A stretch of DNA of 64,000 bases. Origin: Chlorella sorokiniana. Lineage: Eukaryota; Chlorophyta; Trebouxiophyceae; Chlorellales; Chlorellaceae. Below the pieces are notes generated by a model that did not search any database, had not been told where the DNA came from, and was given only the letters and a program-made list of their open reading frames with translations. The DNA is taken from contig CP084613.1 in assembly GCA_025917655.1 (NCBI GenBank), positions 558,001-622,000 on the forward strand. Direction: 5' to 3'. Below are positions 9,570 to 21,300 of this stretch, piece by piece; the first letter of the stretch is position 1, and each line of letters opens with the position of its first letter. The translations under genes and the position numbers were made by a program.

Positions 9570-12500
9570 ATGGCGGCGCCACCGATTACAGTGTTGGTTG
9601 TTGACAGCACCAGCACGCGAGCGAGCACGCTGCGGCTCCTGACGGCGGCGGGCTACTCGGTAAGTTGCAGCAGCTCGACTCTGTGTGCCCTCTACCGTGC
9701 CCAGCTTGTCGCTCACACCATCAACATAATCCTGAAACGCAGACGGTCGAGGCGCAGTGCGGCAGCGAAGCGCTGAAACTGCTCGAGGAGCGGCTCGCTG
9801 CCACCGGCAGCCCAGGGGTGGACGCGATCCTCAAGAACCACGACCCGCCCGAATCCAATGGCGTACGCTTCTTACATCGGCTCCGGGAGCACCCACGGCT
9901 GAGAAACATCCCCACAGTCGGTGAGCACGCGCTGCTGCTGGGCGGGAGGGCATCCGTCTAGTTGCTCACCCACTTTTCGACAAAGGGCTGGGCGCGGAGG
10001 GGCCAGCAGAGCCGACCACCTGCCGGTTTCGCGCCCTGCGGCCAACGTATCCTCTAAATATCAGACACGAGTGGCTGCGAGCCGCTTGCCAGTCTCGGCT
10101 CTCCCAAGCCCTTGGCCTCGCCTTATGGCACGTTTGAACGGCGTCCTATGGAGGCCGAAAGTCTTTGGACCGCTGCTTCAACACCCACCAGCCAGCCATG
10201 GCCAGCCATGGGTCAGCCACCCCGTGCCGCTGCCGCCGACCGTCACCCCCGCCTCTCTCCCCTGTGCAGTCGTGTCCAGCCAGGACAGCAGGGATGCCGT
10301 GGTCAAGTGCCTGTCCAGCGGCGCCGCCGACTACTGGGTGCGCCCGCTCCGGCCCAACGAAGTGCGCATGCTGTGGACGCGCGTGTGGCGGCAGCAGGTG
10401 CGGGGCACAGGCGAAGCTGGCGCACCTCAAGGGAAGGCCGCTCCAGCGAGCACAGTCGCCCAGCGCCCGTCCACCCACAACTTGCAGCAGTGTTGTCGCA
10501 ACCGCTGTGCATGCGCTGCCCTGTCGAGCGACTGTTGGGCCGTCGCTCCCTCCGCCGCTCCCGCACCGCAGGCCCCAGGGCAGCAGGCAGCGGAGGACGA
10601 TTCTGGCAGCGGCAACAGCACAGATGCCGCCACCAAGTGAGCCGCTCCTCGCCACAGTTGCTGCCCTCGGCTGCTGTGTGATGAATTCCGGCCTGGATGC
10701 TGCGATGTTTCTGGCTGTTGGTTGATTGACTTGTGTTGCTAACCTGACTTGTCTTGCCCCCATGCAGCGTCCTCGACGAAACGGAGCCCACCTCGAAAGA
10801 GGGCAGCGCCCCGACGGTAGCGGCAACGGTGGCCAAGTGAGGCAAGACACAGGCGGCGGCGCAGGCAGCGGCAGCGCCGAGGAGGGGCCGTACGCCGGGA
10901 TGGCCGCTGGAGGCAACGGCAGCAGCCGCAACCTGGGCAAAGCTGGCAGCAACAACGGCGGCGGTGGCAGCGGCAGCGGCGGCGGCGACAACGGCGCCGG
11001 CAGCGGCGGTGCGTTGGCGCAGCAGCGTTGTCTGGTGCCGGGCGGCTGTGGGCCCTGCCCTTGAGCCTTTGCAGTCCGCGGATCTTTGCTGATGCTCCTT
11101 GCCATGTTGATTTTTGTTCTCTGCACCCGCCTGCTTCTGGGCCTGTGCAGGGATTGGCGGCAGCGGCAATGGCAACGGAACCTCTGCCACCGGCCACTTT
11201 GTGCCCGGCAGCGCAGAGCGCACCCTCTGCGACGCCAGCACAGCAGCGCAGCCTGGGGCTGGGATGCCGCCGCTGCCGGGCACGAAGCAGCAGCCGAGCG
11301 TGCATCACCACCACCACCACCACCACTCCCACCACCACACCCACCGCCACCACAGCTTGAGCGCGACAGCGGCGGAGGCCGGCAGCGAGGCGCCGCCTGC
11401 AGATGCTTTGGCACAAGCCGCGCCGGCGGCTGCGGCCGGCCCTGGACCCCCGCCCGCCTCGGTTCACCCCACACTGCCGCAGCCAGCGGCAGCGGCAGAC
11501 GTGTTTCCGTCGCCTCCGCCGCGGCCGCGGCTGACGCCGGAGCAACAGGCGGCCGCTGCAGCAGCAGCCGGGCTGCTGTATGATGCGAGCCAGGCCTCCG
11601 GGATGGCCTCTACATCGGCAGCAACACGGCAAACGGCAGCAACGGTGGGTTTGCTGGCGCCTTGCCTAGCCACCCAAATCAAATCTTCTCTGCATGATGG
11701 CCCGGACATGCTGCTTCCCAGCATCGAATGAATATCGGTCCTGGGCTGTGCTGTGCAGGAGCGACCACCAACGGCAACGGCAACGGCAACGGGGCGTGAC
11801 CAGCAAGCAGCAGGGCGCCGCCACGGGCCGGGCGTCGCCCGCAGGCACATCCCCGCGGCCCGGCTGGCAGCCCCGCCAGCGGGCTCCCGCCGCTGCCCGT
11901 GGCGGCCCCAGGCACGGCAGGGGGCAGGAGGCTGCCCCTGCAGCTGGCCGCGGCTCAACCTCCCGTTTGGGCTCTGCCCCTGCGGGTGGCTGGCCAGCGG
12001 ACGCAGCGCAGGCGCATGCGCAGCGCCAGCAGCGGCAGCTGCTGCAGCAGAAGATCAAGGAGGAGGAGCGGGAGGAGGAGCGCCAGCGTGGCGCCGCTGA
12101 GGTGGCGGAAGTCGCAGAGGCACTCACCTCCCTCCGGGACAGCGGCTCCCCGCGCAACAGCAGCGGCGGCGGCGGCGGCAGCGGCAGCGGCGCCGTCACG
12201 CCAGCGGGGCCCGCCAAGCAGGGCCGCATGACACGGTCCACCAGGGCCGCCGCAGCTCGCTCACACGCCACAAAGGGGCCGCTGCCCGAGAGCGCTGCGC
12301 CTGCTCCTGTTGATGCGGGCCTTTTCTGCAAGCAGCAGCAGCAAGGCCAGGGTGGAAACGCGGCGCAAGCCCAAAGCCCAAGCAGGCCCCCGCCCCGTTC
12401 CAGCCCCAGCTGCCGCCCCGGCAGGCGCTGCAGGCGCAGACGGCCGCCAACAGTCGGGCCGCCTCAGCCCGGCGCCCTCTCTGCAGCAGGATGGGCCAGC

Positions 12501-15120
12501 CGCTGTGGATCTGCAGGGCGCTGCTTCGCTGCCGCTGCCGCCGCAGCCGCAGCAGCAGCAGCAGCAGCAGCAGCCCATGATGCAGTTCCCGGCGGGGCTC
12601 ATGGCGCCGTTTGGGGGCCTGGCGCCGTTCGGCCCCCCTGGGATGGGGTTTGGCTGGGGAGGCCTTCCCCCGCTGCCTTCCCCCAGCAGCAGCAGCAGCA
12701 GGCGCAGCAGCAGCAGCAGCAGGCGCAGCAGGCTTCTGCCCAGGGGCAGGCAGCAGGCGCCGCCAGCCCCAATGCCTCCCAGCAGCTGCCCGACGGCGCA
12801 GCCCGGCCCCGCGGCGATGGCGATGGCGGCGGCGCTGCTGCGGCTGCTGCAGCAGAGCACATCCAGGCGGCTGCCATGATGGAGCAGCAGCGAGCGATGC
12901 TGATGCAGCAGCATGGGCAGCAGCAGGCGCAGTACGCTTGGATGCTGCAGCAGTACAGCATGGCTGCCGTGGCGGCCGCCGCCACAGGGCAGCCGCCCCC
13001 GCCGCCGCCCCCGCCCCTCCGCTGTCCGGCGCGTTTGGCAACCTGATGGGGTGGCCGCACCCTCACATGCCCTGGCAGCAGCAGCAGGTGGGACCGCTGC
13101 ACTGCTTCTTCTCCGTGAGAGCCCGTCATGCCTGCACTGCACTGCTGATCATGCCTGCAACTGGTTTGTTGACTCGCATGCTGGTCGTTTCCTGCCGCCG
13201 CCCTGCACTGCAGCTGCCAGGGCTTGGCTTCCCAGGGCCCTCCCTCACCTCCCCGCCAGCCTTCCAAGTGGGCGGCGCCGCCAGCAGCAGCCTGCTGCCG
13301 CCGCCCAGCGGCGCGGGCGCGGCCAGCGCCCCCACGGCTGCGCTGCCGGCGCTGCCGCTGCCGCTGCCCGCCGAGCTGCTCAGCGGGGAGCAGCTGGCCA
13401 AGAAGGAGGCCCGCCTGATGGTGAGCTGGTGCCCGCTTGCCGTGCCGCTGTGCTTTGACGCCGGCTGCCTTGTGGCCTGTCGTCTTTAATGCCCTCCCAC
13501 CGCGCCCTCTGCACCCGTGCCGCTCACCGGGGCACACCTTCTCACCACAAGCACCTCAAGCACACGCAGCACACGCGCTTGCCGTTTTGGGCACCGTTCT
13601 GCCGCCACGTGTGCACACGCCTTCACGCTGGTCCCGCTGGCGCAGGCGTATGCTCGCTACAAGGAGAAGCGCAAGAGCCGCAGCTTTGGCAAGAAGATCC
13701 GCTACCAGACGCGCAAGGCGCTGGCAGAGCAGCGGCCCCGCGTGCGGGGGCCAGTTTGTGCGCATTCCCAAAGAGGGTGAGCCGGGCAGCTGGTGTTGTT
13801 GTCTTCCTCCTGGTGACGGCTTCCTTCCCTGTGTGGGCAACTCAAACTCATCGTCGGTACATTGAGAGGAGCCGTAGCGGAGCAGCCCTTGCTTGATACT
13901 GAAAGCTTGCAACCACCTCTGCAGAGGCTGCATCCACGGGAGACAACAAGGCCGGTGTGGGCGGCGCAGCTGCTGCTGCTGCAGCAGTCTCGCCCGCCCC
14001 GCACGTGCCGCCCAGGGCGGCAAGGCCGCCCCTGCAGCCGCCGCTGCCGCGGCCAAGGCGGCGGCCGGCAAGGCCGCGGCTGGCCAGGAGGGCACGCCCG
14101 CTCTCCCCACCCCGGAGTCTCCCTCCCCAGCCAGCACAGCCGACGGCGAGCGACCCACCGCCGCCGCCGCGGGACAGCAGGTGTGTGCAGTGGCCAAGCC
14201 ACGATCTGATCTGCCGGGGCTGGGCCTCTTGCCCCCGCCTCCTCCGTCGCTGCACCCGGTGTCTTCGCTCTGCGCTGCACGCAGGCCCGCAGTTGTTCGC
14301 GCTGCCAGTGCATCCCCATGCAACGCCTGTGCCGCCTCTTGTACCGCTGGTTGTACTGCAGGAGGAAGATGCTGAGTACGACCGGCAGGAGGAGGATCTC
14401 GGGGCCGAGGAGGAGGAGGGACGGGCGCCCGTGGCGCTGGCCACCCGGCTGCGGCCGCGCAGGCAGTACGCCGTACTGCTGCAGGTGCGCTGCCCGCGCG
14501 CCTGCCGTGGCTCTGCTGCTGGCTTGCGACCTCGTTCGTCTGACGCACGTCTCCTATGCCATGCACGGCGACCGCCCTGCACCTTCTGCTCTAGCTGCCG
14601 GGCTGAAACGGCGCCGTATGCTCCTGTCTTCCTATGCTTCTCCCCCCACCCCGATCCGCCACCCAATCTCCCACAGGATGAAAGCGAGAGCGTGACGATG
14701 AGCTTTGGCGGCAGCGGCCACCACCGCCAGGGCCTCGTTTCGCTGCACCCGCACCGGCAGGAGCACGCGGCAGCGGCTGCGGCGGCTCCGCCTGCATCCG
14801 CCGCGGCTGCTGCCGTCGTGCAGCCTGCAGGGGCCAGTGCGAACAATCCTCGCGGCAGCGCGGCCGAGGCCGGCGCGGCTCCAGGCTGGCAGCAGCAGCT
14901 GCAGCAGCGCCTGGCGGGGCACAAGCACCGCCGCGAGCCCGCCGCCGCCGCGGCTGCGGATACCAGCACGGGCGGCGGGCGCAACGGCAGCGACAGCGGC
15001 AGCAACACGCCCGGGGACCAGACCCCCCCACCCCGACTCCCCCGAGGGCAACCGGGGGCAGGGGATGCCGCTGCCGCGCAGGAGCCTCCCGCCAAGCAAC
15101 CCCGCGTGGACCGCGCCTAG
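9570..15120 (+). CDS. PRR: Pseudo-response regulator with CCT domain (TOC1/PRR family)
   Basis: Nuclear clock-type transcription regulator. Start ATG 9570. Clear exons: 9570-9659, 9743-9920, 10270-10397, 10571-10637, 10768-10836, 11151-11644, 11759 onward, 13214-13420, 13646-13776, 13925-14180, 14362-14484, 14677-15120 (TAG). The receiver-like domain spans the first three exons: ITVLVVDSTSTRASTLRLL, then GSEALKLLEERL, then VVSSQDSRDAVVKCLSSGAA and DYWVRPLRPNEVRMLW. The phospho-Asp position lies in DAILKNHDPPESNG with no matching Asp, and the usual KP is RP. The CCT domain (13646-13776) reads YARYKEKRKSRSFGKKIRYQ, then ALAEQRPRVRG and FVRIPKE. Between them is a long linker with a His run (11305-11355), a charged coiled-coil stretch (about 12020-12120), Gln runs and Gly/Ala tracts. 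Frame breaks: 11791-11794 (G short), several in the Gln-rich part, and 13746-13750 (one G too many). Circadian function is inferred from domain order. Confidence 0.85.
11305..11355 (+). repeat. CAC/CAT run encoding a histidine-rich segment
   Basis: Near-uninterrupted histidine codons in the PRR reading frame give about 14 His in 17 residues. It could bind metal or serve as a nuclear-speckle type His tract; either reading is inference. Confidence 0.7.
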
Positions 15121-16213
15121 GCAGCTTCTCCACGGCATTATACCACCCCGCCCCCTGCTGGCGTGGTCCCGTGTATCGCGGTCCCCATGCGCGGCACCTG
15201 GCGGGGATCTGCACTCTGCACGGGATGTGCTAAAGCTTTTGGCGCCCTTCGGCATCCTTGCTGGGCAATCCCCATTGGCACGGCCAGGCCTGCTGCTGTC
15301 GCCGTGCTTGACAACCCGTAGAGGCTCGATGCCCTCCCATGCCTGCCTCGTCTTTCTGGCATCACAGCATGCCCTTGCCGCCAGCAACGAACTCTGTGCC
15401 GGCGCTTTCTCTTACTTTTTGCTGTCATTTGATGGTCATCGCCCCTCAAGACTTCCATCTGATCCAACCTATCTGCCGCAGACGCTCTCTCGGCCCCCAT
15501 ACTGTCGATTTCTTCCATCATGCCCCCTCCTCCCCTCCTTGCCAGCGGATTCACACCACTCGTCTCAAGCGCATGTCCAATGAATGCTGCCTGTCAACCC
15601 AGCCTCCCGTCTGTGTGTCCCCTTGCCTCGCCGTGCCATCCTGCACAGACCCTTGCCCGCCCGCCCAGCGCAGCTGCCTGGACGGGGCTAAAGAGCATCC
15701 CTTTCGAACCCTCCATCCCCTTATGTGCTTGTGTCTTTCCACCTGATTATTTTCTCTGCCCGCCAGCACAGCATTTGACAGGTTTTGTTCCAAGCCCCTC
15801 CTTTCATCCCCCAACACATGCGCCCTCCCGGTGGCCGGCCAGCCTGGCGGCACCCCTGCCCCTGATGCCACAGCGTGCTTTTCATCTAAGCTTGAAGGAA
15901 CGAACCGCCTGTTGACCCCCCTCTGTCTGTGCATTCCTCTTGGCTGCCGCGGCGCGCGCCGTGCTCAACAGGCAGGCCCCCAGCCTCCTCCTTTGTGCAC
16001 GCCTGCGCTCCTGGCTGAGCAGCAAGTCCTTTTGCCACCCCCTTTTAATGTCGTCCAGTGCCATCCACCAACCATCTGGCATCAAGCAGCCTGGGACTTG
16101 CCACCCTGCTAGCCGCAGATGCTGCCCATCGTGCAGCCCATTCCGCCGCCTGCCGGCCCTTGTCGGGCTGCCTGCCCCCTTGGTAACAGCTAATCCGCGA
16201 CATTGTAGCCAGG
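15121..16213. other. 3' regions of convergent PRR and Cpn10 genes
   Basis: No conserved coding segment on either strand. C/T-rich on the + strand, consistent with untranslated sequence. It must contain the 3' UTR of PRR. Confidence 0.5.
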
Positions 16214-16218
16214 TTACA
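16214..16218 (-). terminator. Candidate poly(A) signal TGTAA of Cpn10
   Basis: TTACA on the + strand reads TGTAA on the minus strand, about 100 bases after the Cpn10 stop at 16317, a typical algal spacing. Confidence 0.45.
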
Positions 16219-16316
16219 GCACGAGGGTTTTGGGGCGGACACAGGGGCGCTCGCCGGCAAGGGTGGCACTGCTGCCGCAGCGGGAGTTCGAGCTGCAACT
16301 GAACCTGCCCACAGTT

Positions 16317-17391
16317 TTAGCTGAGCTTCGCCAGGATCGACTTCTGAGCCACGAAGCAGATCTCGCCATCGGGCACCTCCACATCTGCAGCAGCAAACGC
16401 GAGAGGGTGAGGCGCTGGTATCACGGGGGGGGGGGAAGCGGGGGGGCTGCCGGCTGCTGGCTGATGGCTGCCCCTGCTCTCCCTCCTGCTGGGTCGCTCA
16501 CCCGAGCTGCTGTACTTGCTGAACAGCACGCGATCGCCCACAGCCACATCCACATCCACATCATCGCCCTTGGCCAGCACTGCGGTTAGGATGTGCAGGA
16601 GAGGATCGGTGGAGGGCGCCAGCTAGGGAGGAGGTTGGCAGGAACATTCCAGCCGTGCGGAGCCACGGCTGCGTGCTGAACAACAGGGGCCTGGCACTGT
16701 TTGCTGAACCGGCGACGGTTGGGGGTTGGGACCGTCACCAGCCCCGCCCGGCTGGGCCCCAATCCTCACCGGTCCCCACAAGCGCGTCCTGCATGCTCTT
16801 GTTGCTGGTCGCCGCCAGCAGGATGCCGCCCGCCGTCTTGCTCTCAGCCTCCTGGGGCTTCACCAGCAGCCGGTCGCCCAGGGGAGACATCTGCGTCAGC
16901 GCGGACAGCAGGCGACTCGGTTGCCGAGAGATTTCCGGAACAAAGCCGGCCCCAAGAGAAGCAGGGCGTGGCCCAAGCAGCACGCGGCAGCGCGGAATGC
17001 GAGACGGCACAGCAGCAGGCGGATGAGAGGCGCACCTTGGAGACATCCATCTCACTCTTCTCGGCGGTCAGCACCGCCTGCACGCGCAGGCTGCCGGCTT
17101 GCCGGGCCGCTGCACGCTGCTGCCGGCCTGCAGTGGGCGGGAGCGGCAGAGGGTTCCAGAGTGTTCCGCGCGGCGCGCTGCGATCTGTCTGACGCTGTCA
17201 TCTTCCCTCTACGGCTATGAACGCAACCACTAGCGTCCGGGCAGACCGCTGAGCACAATGCATGGATTTGAGGTCTCCCGGCATCTCTTCTTACCGCCAA
17301 AGCGGGCCGCGGCTGGCTTGAAAGCCTGCCTGCTGCTGCTCACGCGGGTGGAGGGCACAGTAGCCGCACAGCAGAATGTCGTGGACGCCAT
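16317..17391 (-). CDS. CPN10: Plastid co-chaperonin Cpn10 (GroES family, single domain)
   Basis: Lid subunit of the chloroplast Cpn60 folding machine. Start ATG 17391; exons 17391-17295, 17127-17036, 16890-16770, 16579-16502, 16384-16317 (TAA). They sum to 456 bases, a clean 151-residue frame with no break. Residues 1 to about 45 are a Ser/Ala/Arg-rich transit peptide (ASTTFCCAATVPSTRVSSSR). The GroES fold follows: SPLGDRLLVKPQEAESKTAG, the mobile-loop tripeptide in GGILLA, SNKSMQDALVGTG, then VAVGDRVLFSKYSSS, and a C-terminal strand ending SILAKLS. With only one GroES domain it matches the short plastid Cpn10/Cpn11 type rather than the double-domain Cpn20. One poly-G run of 11 (16425-16435) sits in its last intron. 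Confidence 0.92.
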
Positions 17392-18364
17392 GTTCCCTGC
17401 CGGTGTTCGCAACGATGCACAGCAGTGAATAAGCAATGAATTTTGACACGGGCAAGGGCAATGCGCGAGCGCAAGAGAGGGATGGGCCCATGGCAGTACG
17501 CCATCGGTGTACGTGCAACATGTGGCGGCTGGGCGTTCTGTGGCAGACCCTCGTGGTGGACTTGTGGCGACATGGATGGTAAACCTGATGCTGACATCAT
17601 TTGTGCAAGTGCTGGAGCGAAAGTTTTGGTGCAGGATGCAAAAGTTGAGCAGCAGAAACACGCGCCTCTGCCGCCACACTGCTTCACAATCCGTCCTCTA
17701 CCCCCATAATGTAATCTGCTTTGCTAATCTGCATGGTGTGCCCAACCTGCAGGCACGAAATCAAGCTTGGCTTGCGTCAAACGCACGCGGTGTGGTGCGG
17801 CCGCGCAGACGGCGCGGCGGGAGCTTCATTGTGATTCCGGGTGCGGTCCGTGACACACGCACCTGGTCTGGGTCGCCGCAATCGCCGTCCCATGCAAAGC
17901 GAGTCATGGACATCCTGCGCTTGCGTGCCTTGACATGCTTCCCTCCTCCCGGCCTGCAGGCTCACACATCGGTTGCATGTAATGACAATGCAGAGGGCAG
18001 CCCACCAGAACGTCAGCCAGCCTCGAGAGCGGCTGCTGGGGCCACTTCCGGCTCCGGGCAAAGCGGTGGCGGCGGCCTTGCCTGGGGGAAGGTGTAGGGA
18101 ACCTGCGGGACCTCTGGGTCATGCGGCCGCCAGCGCGGCGGCACAGACGACGGGAGGCGCGGGTCAAGGTGCCGCTGCGCTCGTGTGCTGCACGCAGGCG
18201 GTGACGGGAGGCAGGGGCTCTCAGTATCAGTATCAGTAAAGGCGAAGTTTGTGATGCCTGTCGTGTAAAACAACGCCCCACTTTCAGCTTGGAATGATCA
18301 AAAGCGTAACTCTTATAACACCAGTCCGCTAGATTCAGGGAGCCGGCTCGGCGCGACACCTGGC
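17392..18364. other. Upstream region of Cpn10 / 3' region of NARG2-like gene
   Basis: No supported gene. A short direct repeat of TCAGTA (three units) lies at 18221-18238. Open frames across it lack splice-consistent continuity or recognisable domains. I saw no convincing heat-shock element here. Confidence 0.45.
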
Positions 18365-21300
18365 TCTAGAGGGAGGGCTCACAGGCTGGCGTGCGCCCTG
18401 CCAGCATGCATCCTTCCCCCTACTTCGCTTGCCAGCAGCTTACCCGCATGGAGATCATACACAGCAGAGGGGCTGGTCAGCCTGGCGGCAGCCGGCAGCG
18501 GCGCGGCGCCGCCGCCCGTCGTCTCCTCCAGCTCAGCGGGCAGCGCGCTGAGCAGCGCGCAGGCCTCGTCCCCGGCGCCATGCAGCAGCAGGTAGCGCCC
18601 TGGGCCCAGCGTGCTCAGCGCGCCCAGCAGGGAGTCCAGCAGGGCGAGGCCGGGAGCCAGCCAAGGGCGGCCTCTGCCACCGCCGCCGCCGCCCAGCTGT
18701 GCATCCAGTTCGGCGGCCGTCAGCGTCTCACAGCACAGCACCTGCCCCTTTGGCACATGCACGTGCGCCACCTGCAGCAGGTGCAGCAGCGCAGGCAGCG
18801 TATGGATGCGATTCCGCCGCCGCCGCCGCCGGGCTTCCCGCCGTGTGTGGATGGCGGCACAATGCACGCTTGGCAGTAACTGCAGCGTGCAACGGGTATC
18901 GCTCGTGCCCCGCGCCGGCACCTCACCAGCAGGCAGTCGACAGAGGGGCGCAACAGGAGCTTGAGGCGCCAAGTGCAGAGCTCCGACTGAGTGGTCTCCT
19001 CTGCGGCGTGGGAGGGGCACAGCCGCACTTCAACACCCGCTCGAGCGAGCCACACGCTGTCAAAGCCGGCAGCCAGTTGAGTACATGTTCAGTTGAATAC
19101 GTGTCAGCAGAAATGACAAATGTTGATGTGATAAAGAGCACGTCAGAAGGGATGTAAGAGCATGGAAAGCGACCCTCCCCACCACCACTCGCCTATGTCT
19201 GGCTCGGGCAGGTACTCGGTGCTGGCTGCCAGCACCGTGCGCCCAGCCAGCGTCGGCGGCTGTGTGGCTGCGCCACCGCCGCCGTCTGTGGCCTCCTGCT
19301 GCGCCTCTTCGTGCCCATTTTGGCCCTGGTGCTTTTGCTGCTCAGGTGCCTCATCTTGCTGTCCAGCTGCCTGTTCCTGCTGCTGATCCGGATGCTCATC
19401 CAGCAGCAAACACCCGTGGGCGCGCACCAGCAAGCGGCGGCTGCCCAGCTGCCACGCGTCGTAAGAGCCTTCCCGGGCGGCAGCGCCGCCCTGCCAGCCA
19501 GCGTTGCAGCGTCAGGCGGGGCCGGGCCTCCCGCTGCCGCGCTGCGCGTGCTGCGGCGCTGCGGCGCTGCATTCTGCGGGCCGCCATCCTGCGCTGCACC
19601 CTGTGCGGCTGGCTGGCCCGGCCACTGCACTCCCAGCGACAGTACGCCGTACTTCTGCAGCCGTGACTGCCGGTCGCGCTGGCGCAGGCTGCGCTGTGGC
19701 AGCGGCTTGTCCAGGCACACCATGGGCCCTCCCGCGGTCGGCCCACCTGCCTCTTGCTCGCTGGGGGCACAAACTGTGACGGGGATTTCCCAGGCCTGCT
19801 GGCCCTGCAGCGCCGGAGTGCTGACGATGGCAGCAAAAGCAGTCGCTGCCAGGCAAAACACCGGCTGCTGCAGCTGCAGCTCGGCCTCGGCTGCCGCCGT
19901 TGATGCCTCCGGAGCAGGGCCAGCACCGCTGTTGTGCCGCCGTGCCTGCTGCGCCAGCTCGCCCAACAAGGAGTCTTCTGCCAACGGCGGCACCTCGGCT
20001 TTGCGGTACGGCTGCTTGGCGACGCCAGGTGTACCGCTGCCGGCCGCCGTGCCGTCGCCGCCGCCGCCGCCTGGCTGTCCAGTGGCAGGCAGGTACAGCC
20101 AGTTCCCCGGGATGCTGGCCTCTGAGGCCGGGGGACGAAGCGCGGTGGCTCGCCCGATCGCAGGAGGCAGCCCAGGTGCACCAGCTGCGGCGGCTGAGGC
20201 GGCCCGGCGGCCGCGGCGGCCGAGAGCGGCGCCGCCGGCAGCAGCACGCGGAGGCGGCAGAGCCGTGGCAGGCGCTGCACGCGGCGGCGCCGGGCGCGGG
20301 CGTCCTCCTCCAGCTGCGCCTCCTGGCGGGCTGTGCAGTGGTGGTACCGCACGGTACTGCACCGCTGCTGCACGTCGGCGGCGTACTGCGCCTGCTCCTC
20401 TGCCACCTTCTTCTGCAGCAGCTCCATGCGCTTCCCCTCGGGGCCCACCAGTGCGAGCCCTGCAAGAGCAGCGCAAGGCAACAGGCAGCAGGCCGTGAGG
20501 CCCAGCTCGTGTCTGATGGGAGGGCAAGCAACAAGTGGGGGAGGAAAGGAACGGGAAACAAGCGAAAAGTAGGGGTGAGCAGGCGGGCGGCTGGCTACGC
20601 TGCCGCAGCTGCCGCTGACGCGGCTGAGCGAGTCTGAGAGGGCTGCCAGGGACAGGCAGGGCAGCGCGGCGCAGCATTCCAGTACAACATCAGCGCGGCA
20701 CCTTTGTTCTGCAGGTACCAGGCGTGGTCGTGCTCTGTCATGGACGACCACCGCGTCCCCGGCTTGCTGTGGTCCTGCAGGGTGTCCTTGCGCTGCCGCT
20801 TGGCCTCCTTGCTGCGGCGAAAACACACACGCTTGTGAGGGGAGATGTTAGTTTTTTGCTGGAGCAGGAAGGGGGCGTGGATCCCGTGCTGCATGCATGC
20901 CGCGGCGCTGCAAGCGGGCTGGCGGCAGCAGCCCTCTTCTCACTTTTCGAGGGCGGCTTTTGCTTCGTGGTAGGCTGCAGCAAAGGCCGCGTGGTGCACC
21001 CGGCTGTTCTTGTTGAGCACATCCTGTATGCCCACCTCAGCTGGGGCGGCGCCCCTGCCGCCCCGCCCGCGGCCCCTGCCGCGGCGACCGGGCGCGGCCG
21101 CGGCCGCCGCGCTCGCCCTCGCGCGCCTCGGCGGCGGCCACCAGCTTGACACAGAACTCCTGCCAGCTGGCCTCCCCACCTTCGCCAGGGCAGCCTCCAT
21201 GGCGGCCTGCTGCGCGCGGGGCCGCGGCCGCTTGCCGGGGCGAGCGGGGAGGCGCCGGCCTCCCGGCTGCCGCGCCATCCGACTCAGCCGCAGCGTTTGC

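Noticed and set aside
10051-10063. AAATATC evening-element-like sequence
   Set aside because: Not an exact evening element and it lies in a PRR intron rather than the promoter; a chance match is likely.
10146-11474. Minus-strand open frame of 442 codons over PRR
   Set aside because: Low-complexity Pro/Arg/Ala product antisense to the receiver exons and linker; no conserved motif.
12261-13142. Minus-strand frame rich in Cys
   Set aside because: The Cys runs are the antisense of Gln/Ala/Ser codon repeats in the PRR linker, not a cysteine-rich protein.
17507-18097. Plus-strand open frame of 196 codons upstream of Cpn10
   Set aside because: No recognisable domain, no convincing splice partners, and composition unlike the surrounding exons.
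19311-20498. Plus-strand open frame of 395 codons
   Set aside because: It is antisense to the exons carrying the NARG2-like motifs, which have coherent hydrophobic and charged patterning on the minus strand.
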